A DNA stretch of 64,000 nt from Hamadaea sp. (GCF_013362815.1 NZ_JABFVK010000067.1:18463-82462); one strand, 5' to 3'; shown: positions 1 through 7,962, numbered from the stretch's first letter. Numbers and translations: made by a program. The notes: generated by a model not told the origin, from the sequence alone.

Positions 1-4
1 CAAG

Positions 5-1300
5 GTGAACGGGCTGCTGACCTTCCGCGGCAACCCCACCCGGTCGTACTTCGGCACCGGTCCGGCGCTCCGGACGAAGCCGACGCAGTTGTGGCGGTTC
101 CCCAAGTCAGGCAGCCTGTGCCACCCGTCGACGGATGAGAAGGGCACCCGGATCTGGTGCGGTTCCGGGTGGACCGGCCAGCCCGCCGTCTTCGAACGCG
201 ACGGCCGGACCTGGGTGGTCTTCGGGGCGTACGACGCGAAAGTGCATTTCCTCGACGCGAACACCGGCGAGCGCATCCTCCCGGACTTCCCCACCGGTGA
301 CATCATCAAGGGCTCGGTAACCATCGATCCCGACGGATTCCCGCTGGTCTACTCCGGTTCGCGCGACAACTACTACCACATCATCGCGATCGACCGCGGC
401 AAGCCGGTCGAGCTCTGGAAGCTCTCCGCGCACGCGGTCTCGCCGACCAAGTGGAACGACGACTGGGACGGCGCCGGGCTGATCATCGACGACTACCTCT
501 TCGAGGGTGGCGAGAACAGCCAGTTCCACATCGTCAAGCTCAACCGGGGCTACGACGCCAACGGCAAGGTCACGGTCAAGCCGAAGCTGGTCTTCAACGC
601 ACCGGGCTGGGATTCCGAGCTGCTCAAGGCGATCGGCGACGGCATGGTGTCGATCGAGAACTCCGTCGCCATTTATCAGGACACGGTGTACTTCGCCAAC
701 TCCGGCGGCCTGGTGCAAGGCTGGGACATCAGCGGCCTGAAGACCGGGAAGAAGCCCACCCGGGTGTTCCGCTTCTGGACCGGCGACGACACCGACGCTT
801 CCATCACCGTGGACGCCGACGGCTTCCTCTACGTCGGCTCCGAGTTCGAGCGGAACAACGCGCGCTCCCGGCAGGTCGGCCAGATGATGAAGCTCGACCC
901 ACGAAACAAGACCAATCCCCTGGTCTGGAGTCAGAAGGACCAGCATCCGCCGAAGTCCGGGATCTGGGGTTCGCCCGCGCTCTACAAAGACATCGTCATC
1001 TTCGACACCCATCCCGGCGACGTGCTCGGCATCGACCGGGCCACCGGCGAAGTCCGCTGGAAGTTCCGCGTACCGGGCGGTGAGACGTGGCAGTCGCCGG
1101 TGGTCGTCGACGACGTGCTCTACCTGGGCGACTGCACCGGCGTGATGCGCGCGTACGACGTCGCGGACACACATGCGGAGCCGAAACTGTTGTGGTCGAT
1201 GAAGATCGGCGGCTGCATCGAGTCGACCCCCGCTGCCTGGAACGGCCGCATCTACTTCGGTACGCGCGCCGGCGGCATCGTCGCGCTCGGCAACCGCTAG
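5..1300 (+). CDS. PQQ-like beta-propeller protein, 5' end outside window
   Basis: The frame is open to the left edge, so the gene almost certainly starts before the window and the GTG at 5 is only the first visible possible start. The 431 visible residues show repeated propeller blades with patterns such as YAGFVYLGS-like strands, for example VVDDVLYLGDCTGVMRAYDV near the end, and blade-like FGAYDAKVHFLDANTGE near residue 75. This is the fold of PQQ-dependent dehydrogenase and BamB-like propellers. The opening words LLTFRGNPTRSYFGTGP resemble the start of propeller domains in exported actinobacterial proteins. No catalytic motif can be named, so function is unknown; a secreted or envelope location is inferred. 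It ends directly in a family C repeat. Confidence 0.75.
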   Translation: MNGLLTFRGNPTRSYFGTGPALRTKPTQLWRFPKSGSLCHPSTDEKGTRIWCGSGWTGQPAVFERDGRTWVVFGAYDAKVHFLDANTGERILPDFPTGDIIKGSVTIDPDGFPLVYSGSRDNYYHIIAIDRGKPVELWKLSAHAVSPTKWNDDWDGAGLIIDDYLFEGGENSQFHIVKLNRGYDANGKVTVKPKLVFNAPGWDSELLKAIGDGMVSIENSVAIYQDTVYFANSGGLVQGWDISGLKTGKKPTRVFRFWTGDDTDASITVDADGFLYVGSEFERNNARSRQVGQMMKLDPRNKTNPLVWSQKDQHPPKSGIWGSPALYKDIVIFDTHPGDVLGIDRATGEVRWKFRVPGGETWQSPVVVDDVLYLGDCTGVMRAYDVADTHAEPKLLWSMKIGGCIESTPAAWNGRIYFGTRAGGIVALGNR

Positions 1301-1385
1301 TCGATCACCTCCTCGCGGAGTCGATCAGGCTCCCGCGGCCACGACACACCGGCCGATCACGCCCGATAGTTCATGATCGCGCGGA
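1299..1385. repeat. Intergenic repeat family C, copy 1
   Basis: The block reads AGTCGATCACC, then CTCGCGGAGTCGATCAGG, then ACGACACACCGG, then TTCATGATCGCGCGGA. The same ordered words recur at 19989-20073 and 54611-54697, with looser relatives at 7960-8046 and 10809-10997. It begins inside the TAG stop of the propeller gene. It is rich in GATC. The rest of the 1301-1475 gap holds nothing else I recognise apart from the ribosome binding site AGGAAGGAG before the next gene. Confidence 0.7.
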
Positions 1386-1475
1386 AAGGGCGGCGGGATC
1401 GCGCGGAAAGAACCGGTGGGTTGAAGTGGGTCAATATGTGAGGGAAGGTCGGTTTTGGTCCGGTAGGAAGGAGCC

Positions 1476-2021
1476 ATGGCCAACGACCTGCAGATCGAAA
1501 AGCTCGACCGAGCCTTCGACCACATCGACGCAAACCACTCCGGCGAGATCGAGCGCGACGACATGCTCGGCCTCGGCTCCCGGGTGCTGCTCGGCTTCGG
1601 CGAGTCGCCGACGTCCAGCAAGGGCAGGCAACTGATCGACCGGTTCGACGAGTTGTGGTCGGAGATCGTTCAGCACGCCGACACCGATGAGTCCGGATCG
1701 ATCTCGCCCGCCGAGTTCCGTACCGCGATGATCAGCGCGTACATCGACGGGCAGAAGTTCGACAAGACGTTCCGCCCGGCGGCCGTGGCGATCGCGGCGC
1801 TCTGCGACACCGATTCCGACGGTGCCGTCTCGCTCTCGGAGTTCCAGGTGCTGCAGTCGGCGTTCGGCACGGGCGACGGTGACGCGATCGCTGCCTTCGA
1901 ACGGCTCGACCTCGACGCCAACGGCAGCCTGTCGGTGGACGAGCTGGTGCAGGCGGCGTACGAGTACTACACCGGCGGCGATCCGAAGCTGCCGGGCAAC
2001 CATCTGTTCGGTCCGCTGTGA
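1476..2021 (+). CDS. Four-EF-hand calcium-binding protein (calerythrin-like)
   Basis: This is a 181-residue cytosolic protein with no signal peptide. Four EF-hand loops are visible: residues 18-29 (DANHSGEIERDD, Asp rather than Glu at loop position 12), 69-80 (DTDESGSISPAE), 111-122 (DTDSDGAVSLSE) and 145-156 (DLDANGSLSVDE). Length and layout match bacterial calerythrin-like sarcoplasmic calcium-binding proteins, which buffer or sense Ca2+. A strong Shine-Dalgarno AAGGAG precedes the ATG. Its stop codon overlaps the GTG start of the terpene synthase by 4 bases, so the two are translationally coupled. A link between calcium and terpene formation is an inference from this arrangement only. Confidence 0.93.
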   Translation: MANDLQIEKLDRAFDHIDANHSGEIERDDMLGLGSRVLLGFGESPTSSKGRQLIDRFDELWSEIVQHADTDESGSISPAEFRTAMISAYIDGQKFDKTFRPAAVAIAALCDTDSDGAVSLSEFQVLQSAFGTGDGDAIAAFERLDLDANGSLSVDELVQAAYEYYTGGDPKLPGNHLFGPL

Positions 2022-3034
2022 CCACCGCTCCGGCGGCTGTCCCGGCCGCGCCCACGCGCGCGGCCGGGATGCCCAGCGCGCTCGACCTGTTGCCCCTCGT
2101 GGAACGGGTGCCCGCGCTCGCCGCGCCGTGCCGTCATCACCGCGACGAGGCCGCGATCGAGCTGGCCGTCCAGGAGTGGGCGCTGCGCAGCTTCCCGGAG
2201 CTCTATCCGGCCCGGCTCCGCGCCGCCCGCTTCGGCGAGATGGCCGCGCGGGCCTTCCCCGAGACCAAGACGCCCGAGGTGATCCTCTTCGGACAGTGGC
2301 TGGTCTGGCTGTTCGTCTTCGACGACCTGCGCGATGACGGGCCGCTCGGCTGGGACGAGAACGCCGTCGACCGTCTCTACGACGCCGTTCTCAGCTCCTG
2401 CGACACACCGCCGGCACTCGACGCTCACCCGGTCGTCCGGTCCTTCCGCGACCTGTGGGCCCGGACCGCGCCACGCTCCAGCGCGAGCTGGCGGTCCATG
2501 TTCCGGGTCCATCTCGCCGAGCATCGGGCCGCGTGCCGCTACGAGGCGCGCTTCCGGTCCACGCGGCGCATTCCTTCGCCCGACGAGTACGCACAACTGC
2601 GCCGGCAGGCCAACGGTTCGTTCCTCTTCGACCTCCCGGAACCGGTGCTGGGCGCGGAACTGCCGGGCGAGCTGCGTACCTCGGCGGCGTGGCGCGGACT
2701 GCTGTCGGCCTGCAACGACGTGACGGCGTGGTGCAACGACGTGGCCTCGGCAGCCAAGGAGAGCGCCCGGGGCGACGTGCACAACTACGTCCTAGTTTTG
2801 GCGGCCGATCGCGGCATCTCCTTGGCAGCCGCCGCAGATGAAGTGCTGGATCGGATCGCCGCCCGGATCGACGACCTGACCGCCGCCGCCCGCGCGCTGC
2901 CGGCCGAGTTCACCCGGCTGGATCTGAGCACGGGGGCCGCGCGGGACGCCAGCAAAGTAGCGATGGTGCTGCTGGGCGCGCCGCGCGGCCACCTGGAGTG
3001 GCTCCTCGAATCGGCCCGCTATGCGCGCCCTTGA
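2018..3034 (+). CDS. Class I terpene synthase (terpene cyclase family)
   Basis: The 338-residue protein carries the class I terpene cyclase signatures: an aspartate-rich motif DDLRDD at 102-107 and the NSE metal-binding triad NDVASAAKE at 240-248 (N240, S244, E248), plus a C-terminal Arg-Tyr pair at 334-335. These bind three Mg2+ ions and the diphosphate of a prenyl substrate. Length fits bacterial sesquiterpene or monoterpene cyclases; the product cannot be told from sequence. There is no adjacent prenyltransferase or P450, so substrate presumably comes from the general isoprenoid pool (dxs is elsewhere in this window). It is the second gene of a coupled pair with the EF-hand protein and ends beside a large palindrome. 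Confidence 0.93.
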   Translation: MTTAPAAVPAAPTRAAGMPSALDLLPLVERVPALAAPCRHHRDEAAIELAVQEWALRSFPELYPARLRAARFGEMAARAFPETKTPEVILFGQWLVWLFVFDDLRDDGPLGWDENAVDRLYDAVLSSCDTPPALDAHPVVRSFRDLWARTAPRSSASWRSMFRVHLAEHRAACRYEARFRSTRRIPSPDEYAQLRRQANGSFLFDLPEPVLGAELPGELRTSAAWRGLLSACNDVTAWCNDVASAAKESARGDVHNYVLVLAADRGISLAAAADEVLDRIAARIDDLTAAARALPAEFTRLDLSTGAARDASKVAMVLLGAPRGHLEWLLESARYARP

Positions 3035-3036
3035 TG

Positions 3037-3101
3037 GCGCTGGATCAGGGTTCGCGGTCGAATCTTGGGCCAAGATTCGACCCGGAACCCTGATCCAGCG
3101 C
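3037..3101. repeat. Palindromic repeat family A, copy 1
   Basis: A near-perfect inverted repeat with 32-base arms around a central G at 3069. The arms contain GGATCAGGGTTC and GGTCGAATC; only two adjacent positions mismatch. It lies between the convergent ends of the terpene synthase and the GH3 gene, so here it could act as a two-way terminator, although no T-tract follows. Other copies are at 13146, 24836 and 46657. Confidence 0.88.
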
Positions 3102-3116
3102 TGAAAGGGTCGGGCG

Positions 3117-4952
3117 CTACGGGTAGGTGAGGCCGTAGCCGAGCGGGAACAGCGGGGTCTTGCCGTCGCCGTCGTTGATCGGTTGTTGGGAAACGCTGGT
3201 CATCCACGTCGACGGCAGCTTCCCGGTCGGCTTGTAGTCGCCGAAGAGGACGTCGGCCACTCCGGCGCCCTCGGTGCCCGGCAGCCATGAGGCGAGCAGG
3301 GCGTTCCAGTTCGGCAGTTCCGTCGCGATGTCCAGCGGGCGTCCGGAGACGAGCACCACCACGACCGGTACGCCCTTGCCCCGCAACGTGTTGATGACGC
3401 GCAAGTCGTCGCGGTCGAGGCTCATGGTGCCGGTGCGGTCCCCTTGGCCCTCGGCGTACGGGGTCTCGCCGACGACTGCGATCGCCACCTTGTAAGTACT
3501 GTCGATACCGCTACCGCGCTGGCTGTAGGTGACCGTCGTGCCCGGTCCGGCCGCCGCCCGGATGCCTTGCAGGATGGAGGTTCCGGGCGTGATGTTGCCC
3601 GACGATCCCTGCCATGAGATCGTCCAGCCGCCGCACTGGTTGCCGATGTTGTCGGCGTTCTTGCCCGCCACGAAGATCTTGTTGTTGTCCTTCGCCAGGG
3701 GCAGCACGTTGCCGGCGTTCTTCAACAGCACCTGCGACTGGCGTACGGCTTGCCGGGCGAGCGTGCGGTGGGCTGCGCTCCCCACGGTCGCGGTGAACGA
3801 CCGGTCGGTGTACGGCTTCTCGAACAGCCCGAGCTCGAACTTCTTCGTGAGGATCCGCCGGTTCGCGTCGTCGATCCGGCTCAGCGGCACGTGCCCGTTG
3901 GCCACTTCGGCCCGAAGGGTGGTGATGAAGTTCTTCCACGCGGTCGGCACCATCACCATGTCGATGCCCGCGTTGACCGCGGCGGTGACTTCGGCCGCAG
4001 TGAAGCCGGTCGTGCCGTCGATCTGGTCGATGCCGTTCCAGTCCGAGACCACGAACCCGGAGAAGCCGAGCTCTCCCTTGAGGACGTCGGTGATCAGGTA
4101 CTTGTTGCCGTGCATCTTGACGCCGTTCCAGCTGCTGTAGGAGATCATCACCGAGCCGACGCCCCGCTGGACGGCGGCCTGGAACGGCGGCAGGTGGATC
4201 GCCCGGAGGTCGGCCTCGGAGAGCACGGTGTTGCCCTGGTCGTCGCCGCCCTCGGTGCCGCCGTCGCCGACGTAGTGCTTCGCGGTGGCGAGGACGGACG
4301 ACGGGCCGTTGAGCGACGTGCCCTGCAAGCCCGTGATGATCGTCGACAGCGACGAGGCGATCGAGGGCACCTCGCCGAACGACTCATAAGTACGCCCCCA
4401 GCGGTCGTTCCGCGCGACGCAGAGGCAGGGCGCGAAGTCCCAGTCGATGCCGGTGCCGCTGACCTCCTCGGCCACGGCCTGCCCGATCTGCTGGACCAGC
4501 GCGGGATCGCGGGTCGCGCCGAGCCCGATGTTGTGCGGGAAGATCGTCGCGCCGACCACGTTGTTGTGGCCGTGCACGGCGTCGACGCCATAGATCATCG
4601 GGATCTGCAACGGCGTCGCCATGGCTCCCGTCTGGAACGAGTCGTACATGTCGGCCCAGCTCGTCGCGGTGTTCGGCGTCGGCGCGGAGCCACCGCCGGA
4701 CAGGATCGACCCGAGGCGGTAGGTGGTGACGTCGGTGGCGCTCGCGCTGCCGCGCTCGGCCTGGGTCATCTGGCCGATCTTCTCGTCGAGCGTCATCCGC
4801 GACAGCAGATCGGCGACGCGCGTCGCGACGGGCAACGACGGGTCCTGGTACGGCAGCCCGGCAGCGTGGACGCTGCCGGGGAGGGTCATCCCGGCTAAAA
4901 CTAAGACCGGAACAAAGAGCAGGGACGCGCGGGAACGGGAGACATTGGGCAT
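3117..4952 (-). CDS. Secreted glycoside hydrolase family 3 (beta-glucosidase type)
   Basis: A 611-residue GH3 enzyme with both the (beta/alpha)8 domain and the C-terminal sandwich domain, and no fibronectin tail. Residues 1-30 form a signal peptide ending VHA. The catalytic nucleophile is Asp304 in GFVVSDWNG, and the family Lys-His pair is at 225-226 (AKHYVGDGGTEGG). The GDGGTEGGDDQG stretch is like that of exo-1,3/1,4-beta-glucan glucohydrolases, so the likely role is release of glucose from beta-glucans outside the cell; exact linkage preference is not decidable. The start is supported by a consensus promoter just upstream. It is monocistronic and convergent with the terpene synthase. Confidence 0.93.
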   Translation of the reverse strand: MPNVSRSRASLLFVPVLVLAGMTLPGSVHAAGLPYQDPSLPVATRVADLLSRMTLDEKIGQMTQAERGSASATDVTTYRLGSILSGGGSAPTPNTATSWADMYDSFQTGAMATPLQIPMIYGVDAVHGHNNVVGATIFPHNIGLGATRDPALVQQIGQAVAEEVSGTGIDWDFAPCLCVARNDRWGRTYESFGEVPSIASSLSTIITGLQGTSLNGPSSVLATAKHYVGDGGTEGGDDQGNTVLSEADLRAIHLPPFQAAVQRGVGSVMISYSSWNGVKMHGNKYLITDVLKGELGFSGFVVSDWNGIDQIDGTTGFTAAEVTAAVNAGIDMVMVPTAWKNFITTLRAEVANGHVPLSRIDDANRRILTKKFELGLFEKPYTDRSFTATVGSAAHRTLARQAVRQSQVLLKNAGNVLPLAKDNNKIFVAGKNADNIGNQCGGWTISWQGSSGNITPGTSILQGIRAAAGPGTTVTYSQRGSGIDSTYKVAIAVVGETPYAEGQGDRTGTMSLDRDDLRVINTLRGKGVPVVVVLVSGRPLDIATELPNWNALLASWLPGTEGAGVADVLFGDYKPTGKLPSTWMTSVSQQPINDGDGKTPLFPLGYGLTYP

Positions 4953-4987
4953 GATCTACGTGTACGCGTGACTTCGATCGGTGTCAA
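4953..4987 (-). promoter_or_regulatory. Consensus promoter for GH3 gene, leaderless
   Basis: Read on the minus strand, TTGACA at 4987-4982 is followed by a 17-base spacer and TACACG at 4964-4959, then six bases to the ATG. The spacing predicts transcription starting at or next to the start codon. Confidence 0.65.
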
Positions 4988-5017
4988 TCGGGTGATCTCC
5001 TGCGCCCCCTGCGGCGG

Positions 5018-6133
5018 TCATGACACGGATCGGGCGATCCGCAGCGCCTCGTCTATCGTCGGCACCCCTTCGAGCCGGTAGGTGACCGAACCGCGCTGCC
5101 ACACCAGGCAGGGCCCGGACAGCCGGGCGGTCTCCTGATGCGATCTCCCCCAGCGGTCCACGTAGACGATGGGGTGCGGCTTGCTCACCCAGATCATGTC
5201 GGCGCCGACCCATTCGACCCCGTCGGCGGTCTTCGAGAAGGCCAGATCCAGTTGGCCGTCGAACTCGTCGAGGCGTACGCCGGAATAGACGAGCGTCACC
5301 ACGCGCGGATGTCCGTCGGGACCGGGATCGGCGAGCTCCACCCGCTGCGGATCGCCGAGAGCCGCCGGTACGCCGATCGGGAACGCCGCCTGCGCTCGGG
5401 CCCGCGCCAGATCCCCGCTGGTCAGGTTCGGCAGCGGACTCGGGGTCGGTGCGATGCTCGGCGCGGGTTCGCCTCGGCGTACCTCGACGCCGCCGAGCCG
5501 GAGGATCGAGGTCACGACGTCGGCGACCGCTGTGCGTACGGGTGGGACGAAGACGACCGTCAAGACGGTGGCGATCACCAACCCGGCGACGATCAGCTGC
5601 GTACGCAGTTTGGCGAGCGCCCGGCTGGCCCGAGACTTCACCGTGCCCTTCGGCCGGTCGAGCAGTTCGGCCGTCTCCGCCTCGGACATGTCCAGCAGAT
5701 AGCGGTAGACCAGCACGTCCCGATCGGCCGGGCTGAGCTGCTGAAGCGCCGAGACCAGCTCCGCCCGCCGTTCGGCCGACAACGCGCCGTCGACGGCGTC
5801 GTCGTGTTCGATCGGCGGCCCCTCGACGGCCGCCGCCCGTTCCAGCAGCCCGGCCCGACGCTGGCGGGTGCGATGCAGATTCCGGGTCTCGTTCGCGACG
5901 ATCGTCAGCAGCCACGACCGGAACGACGATTCGCCGCGGAAGGTCGTCAGCCGCCGGTACGCCTTGACGTAGGCCTCCTGCACGACGTCTTCGGCGTCGT
6001 CACCCGCCCCGAGCAGGGTCGCCGTACGCCGGGCGAGCGCGCTCGTGCGGGCGACCAGCTCCGCGTACGCCTGCTGGTCGCCGGCCGCGGCCCGCTCGAC
6101 GAGCGCGGCCTCGGTGACGGCTTGCGATTCCAT
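5018..6133 (-). CDS. ECF sigma factor fused to TM and extracytoplasmic domain
   Basis: I start the gene at the ATG giving MESQAVTEAALVERAAAGD, because the frame upstream runs into the divergent promoter and a GGAG sits just before this ATG. The 371-residue product has sigma region 2 (about 20-90, DAEDVVQEAYVKAYRRL) and region 4 (about 130-178, MSEAETAELLDRPKGTVKSR), so it is an ECF-type sigma factor. Unlike an ordinary ECF factor it continues into one transmembrane helix (about 179-197) and roughly 170 more residues with a Pro/Ser linker (PAPSIAPTPSPLP) that should lie outside the membrane. The tail looks like the sensor half of an anti-sigma protein. I infer a one-piece membrane-tethered sigma system that may need proteolysis to be released. 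Confidence 0.88.
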   Translation of the reverse strand: MESQAVTEAALVERAAAGDQQAYAELVARTSALARRTATLLGAGDDAEDVVQEAYVKAYRRLTTFRGESSFRSWLLTIVANETRNLHRTRQRRAGLLERAAAVEGPPIEHDDAVDGALSAERRAELVSALQQLSPADRDVLVYRYLLDMSEAETAELLDRPKGTVKSRASRALAKLRTQLIVAGLVIATVLTVVFVPPVRTAVADVVTSILRLGGVEVRRGEPAPSIAPTPSPLPNLTSGDLARARAQAAFPIGVPAALGDPQRVELADPGPDGHPRVVTLVYSGVRLDEFDGQLDLAFSKTADGVEWVGADMIWVSKPHPIVYVDRWGRSHQETARLSGPCLVWQRGSVTYRLEGVPTIDEALRIARSVS

Positions 6134-6167
6134 GGACTCCAGGATGACGCCTCTCGACACATGACAT

Positions 6168-6202
6168 GACACCGCGGGAACCCGGATGGTTCCACCGGTG
6201 TC
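6168..6202. promoter_or_regulatory. Symmetric divergent ECF-type promoter pair
   Basis: On the plus strand GGAACC (6177-6182) is followed by 15 bases and GTGTC (6198-6202). On the minus strand GGAACC (6193-6188) is likewise followed by 15 bases and GTGTC (6172-6168). The two overlap and the whole 35-bp block is a near-perfect inverted repeat. GGAAC with a GTC-type -10 is the usual form of actinobacterial ECF promoters, so the sigma gene is probably autoregulated and drives the divergent lipoprotein at the same time. Confidence 0.72.
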
Positions 6203-6210
6203 GGCAGAAC

Positions 6211-7419
6211 ATGACGACACGACGGAACCTGCTCATGCTCGCCGGAGCCGCGGCTGCCGCGGCCGCGACGGCTGCCTGCAAAGCAACCGACGAGACCCGG
6301 CCCGCTGCTTTACGCGTACCAGATGTGCTTGTCGTGAAGACTCGCGACGGCCTGGCAGTGGCCCGCGACGGTGGCCTGACCCCGGGGCGGGCCGGGGCCC
6401 TGTCGGCGACCGGCTCGATGTTGTGCCTGGCCACGGCGACTGACAAGACGACGCGGCTGGACTTCACGACCACCTTGGCCGGTACGCACCTGGGCGGGTA
6501 TGCCGTCGACGGCCGGTGGACGCCGCGGGTCGTGCACGCGGGCGGCAGCCTGGTCGCGCTGGTCGCACCGGAGGGTGATCCACTGAAGCCGCAAGCGCGG
6601 GCGAAGACCACGATCGTGATCGCGGACTCGGCGAAGATCCGGCAGAAGATCACGGTGCCGGGAGTCGTCGAGCCGGATGCCTTCACCGCCGATCAGACCG
6701 GCCTGTTCGTGCTGGAATGGCTGCCCGCCAACGCCCCGGACCATTACCGAGTACGCCGCCTCGACCTCGCTACGCAGCGCCTGGAACCGCTGTGGACCCG
6801 CGACAAGGTGCCCGTTCCACCGGGCGCGGAGGAGGAGATGCGCGGCGAGGGCCGGACCGCGGTGGCGTCGCCGTCCGGGCGCGTGCTCTACACGCTCTAC
6901 ACCCACCAACCTGGCCACCAGCACACCCGCGACCTGCTGTCGGGCCGCCCCGGCAACGTGCACGCGTTCGTGCACACCTTGGAAACCGAGCAGAACTGGG
7001 CGTACTGCATCGACCTGCCCGACCCGTTCGGGCACTCGCCGAGCAGCGCCTATTCGATCACGCTGAGCGCCGACGGGACGCTGTTGTTCGTGGTCGACCT
7101 CGCCGCCGGCGCGCTCGCCCGGATCTCCACCGAAACTCTGAAAGTGCTCGACGTCGTCAAGGTCACCGCCGACTCCGGGACGGCGTACGCCACCGCCTCG
7201 GACAAACAGCTGTATCTGGGCGGTGACCAGGGAGTTCAAGTTCTCGACCTGGCCGGTACGCCGATCGAGAAGTGGTCCACACCGGCCGTACGCGGATTGG
7301 CCGTGTCCCGCGACCTCACCCGGGTGTACGCCGCCCGCGAAGGGGGCGTGACCTGGCGTGGATCGTCTCTTGGGGACGTCGCCTTGCCGGGCCTCACCGG
7401 CCTGATCCGGGTGGCGTGA
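6211..7419 (+). CDS. Predicted Tat-type lipoprotein, probable beta-propeller
   Basis: I start at the ATG giving MTTRRNLLMLAG, since it yields a proper export signal; an upstream in-frame ATG at 6166 lies inside the promoter. The 402-residue product has twin Arg at 4-5, an Ala-rich hydrophobic stretch and a lipobox ATAAC with Cys23, so it is predicted to be a Tat-exported lipoprotein. The body has repeated strands such as DGTLLFVVDLAAGALARIS and DKQLYLGGDQGVQVLDLAG, typical of YVTN/PQQ-like propellers. No enzyme motif is seen. It diverges from the fused sigma factor and shares its mirror-image promoter, so it is a likely target or partner of that sigma factor. Confidence 0.82.
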   Translation: MTTRRNLLMLAGAAAAAAATAACKATDETRPAALRVPDVLVVKTRDGLAVARDGGLTPGRAGALSATGSMLCLATATDKTTRLDFTTTLAGTHLGGYAVDGRWTPRVVHAGGSLVALVAPEGDPLKPQARAKTTIVIADSAKIRQKITVPGVVEPDAFTADQTGLFVLEWLPANAPDHYRVRRLDLATQRLEPLWTRDKVPVPPGAEEEMRGEGRTAVASPSGRVLYTLYTHQPGHQHTRDLLSGRPGNVHAFVHTLETEQNWAYCIDLPDPFGHSPSSAYSITLSADGTLLFVVDLAAGALARISTETLKVLDVVKVTADSGTAYATASDKQLYLGGDQGVQVLDLAGTPIEKWSTPAVRGLAVSRDLTRVYAAREGGVTWRGSSLGDVALPGLTGLIRVA

Positions 7420-7464
7420 CGGTTCCCGCGTACTTCCCGAGCGTCCCGCAGTAGGGTCGTGACT

Positions 7465-7893
7465 ATGCCTATCCGCTCATCATCGGCCCGCTGGCAGGGC
7501 ACGCTCACCGAAGGTTCCGGCACGATCCGCACCGGCAAGGGCGGCTTCGAGGGGAACTACTCGTTCAAGTCGCGCTTCGAGGAGGGCGAGGGGACCAACC
7601 CCGAAGAACTCATCGCCGCCGCGCACGCCGGCTGCTTCTCGATGGCGTTCAGCAAGGCGCTGTCGGACGCGGGCTTCCCGCCCACCTCCGTCGAGACCAC
7701 GGCCAGCGTGCACCTCGACAAGACCGACGCCGGGATGACCGTGACCCGGATCGACCTCGACACCGTCGGCACCGTACCCGGCATCGACGACGCTCAGTTC
7801 CAGTCGCTGGCCATTGGCGCCAAGGAGAACTGCCCGATCTCGCGGCTGCTGTCGCCGGGTGCGGCCATCTCCCTGAACGCCAAGCTCAGCTGA
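7465..7893 (+). CDS. osmC: OsmC-family peroxiredoxin
   Basis: The 142-residue protein aligns by eye with the OsmC pattern: FEEGEGTNPEELIAAAHAGCFSMAFS with peroxidatic Cys57, and ENCPISRLLS with resolving Cys123. OsmC reduces organic hydroperoxides in the cytosol. I prefer the ATG at 7465 over the GTG at 7459, because TAGGGT at 7452-7457 lies seven bases before it, as in many leaderless starts in this window. It is followed by a strong hairpin, so it is probably transcribed alone. Confidence 0.93.
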   Translation: MPIRSSSARWQGTLTEGSGTIRTGKGGFEGNYSFKSRFEEGEGTNPEELIAAAHAGCFSMAFSKALSDAGFPPTSVETTASVHLDKTDAGMTVTRIDLDTVGTVPGIDDAQFQSLAIGAKENCPISRLLSPGAAISLNAKLS

Positions 7894-7899
7894 CTCTAC

Positions 7900-7922
7900 G
7901 CCCGGGGCCACCGGCCCCGGGC
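7900..7922 (+). terminator. GC-rich hairpin terminator after osmC
   Basis: Perfect 10-bp arms GCCCGGGGCC and GGCCCCGGGC around a 3-base loop lie seven bases after the stop codon. A short T-run (TCCCTTT) follows. Confidence 0.8.
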
Positions 7923-7923
7923 T

Positions 7924-7962
7924 CCCTTTCGCGTTGCCCTTTCGCGTTGCCCTTTCGCGTTG
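7924..7962. repeat. Three tandem 13-bp repeats
   Basis: CCCTTTCGCGTTG is repeated three times without a break (7924-7936, 7937-7949, 7950-7962). The last copy runs into GATCATGAAC, a word shared with family C. The remainder of the gap up to the tetR gene has two TGATCGAC words and the tetR promoter and operator. Confidence 0.9.

Noticed and set aside
107..1174. Long open frame (355 codons) on the minus strand
   Set aside because: It is antisense to the propeller gene, has low-complexity Val/Asp/Arg-rich sequence and no domain pattern; GC-rich third positions create such shadows.
1476..3034. A full terpene biosynthetic gene cluster
   Set aside because: No prenyltransferase, P450 or other tailoring gene is adjacent; only the EF-hand gene is linked.
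3037..3101. Family A palindrome as a standard rho-independent terminator
   Set aside because: No T-tract follows on either strand, and another copy sits between divergent genes, so this simple reading does not fit the family.
3750..4898. 382-codon plus-strand frame over the GH3 gene
   Set aside because: The minus-strand frame holds a signal peptide and GH3 active site; this one is a shadow.
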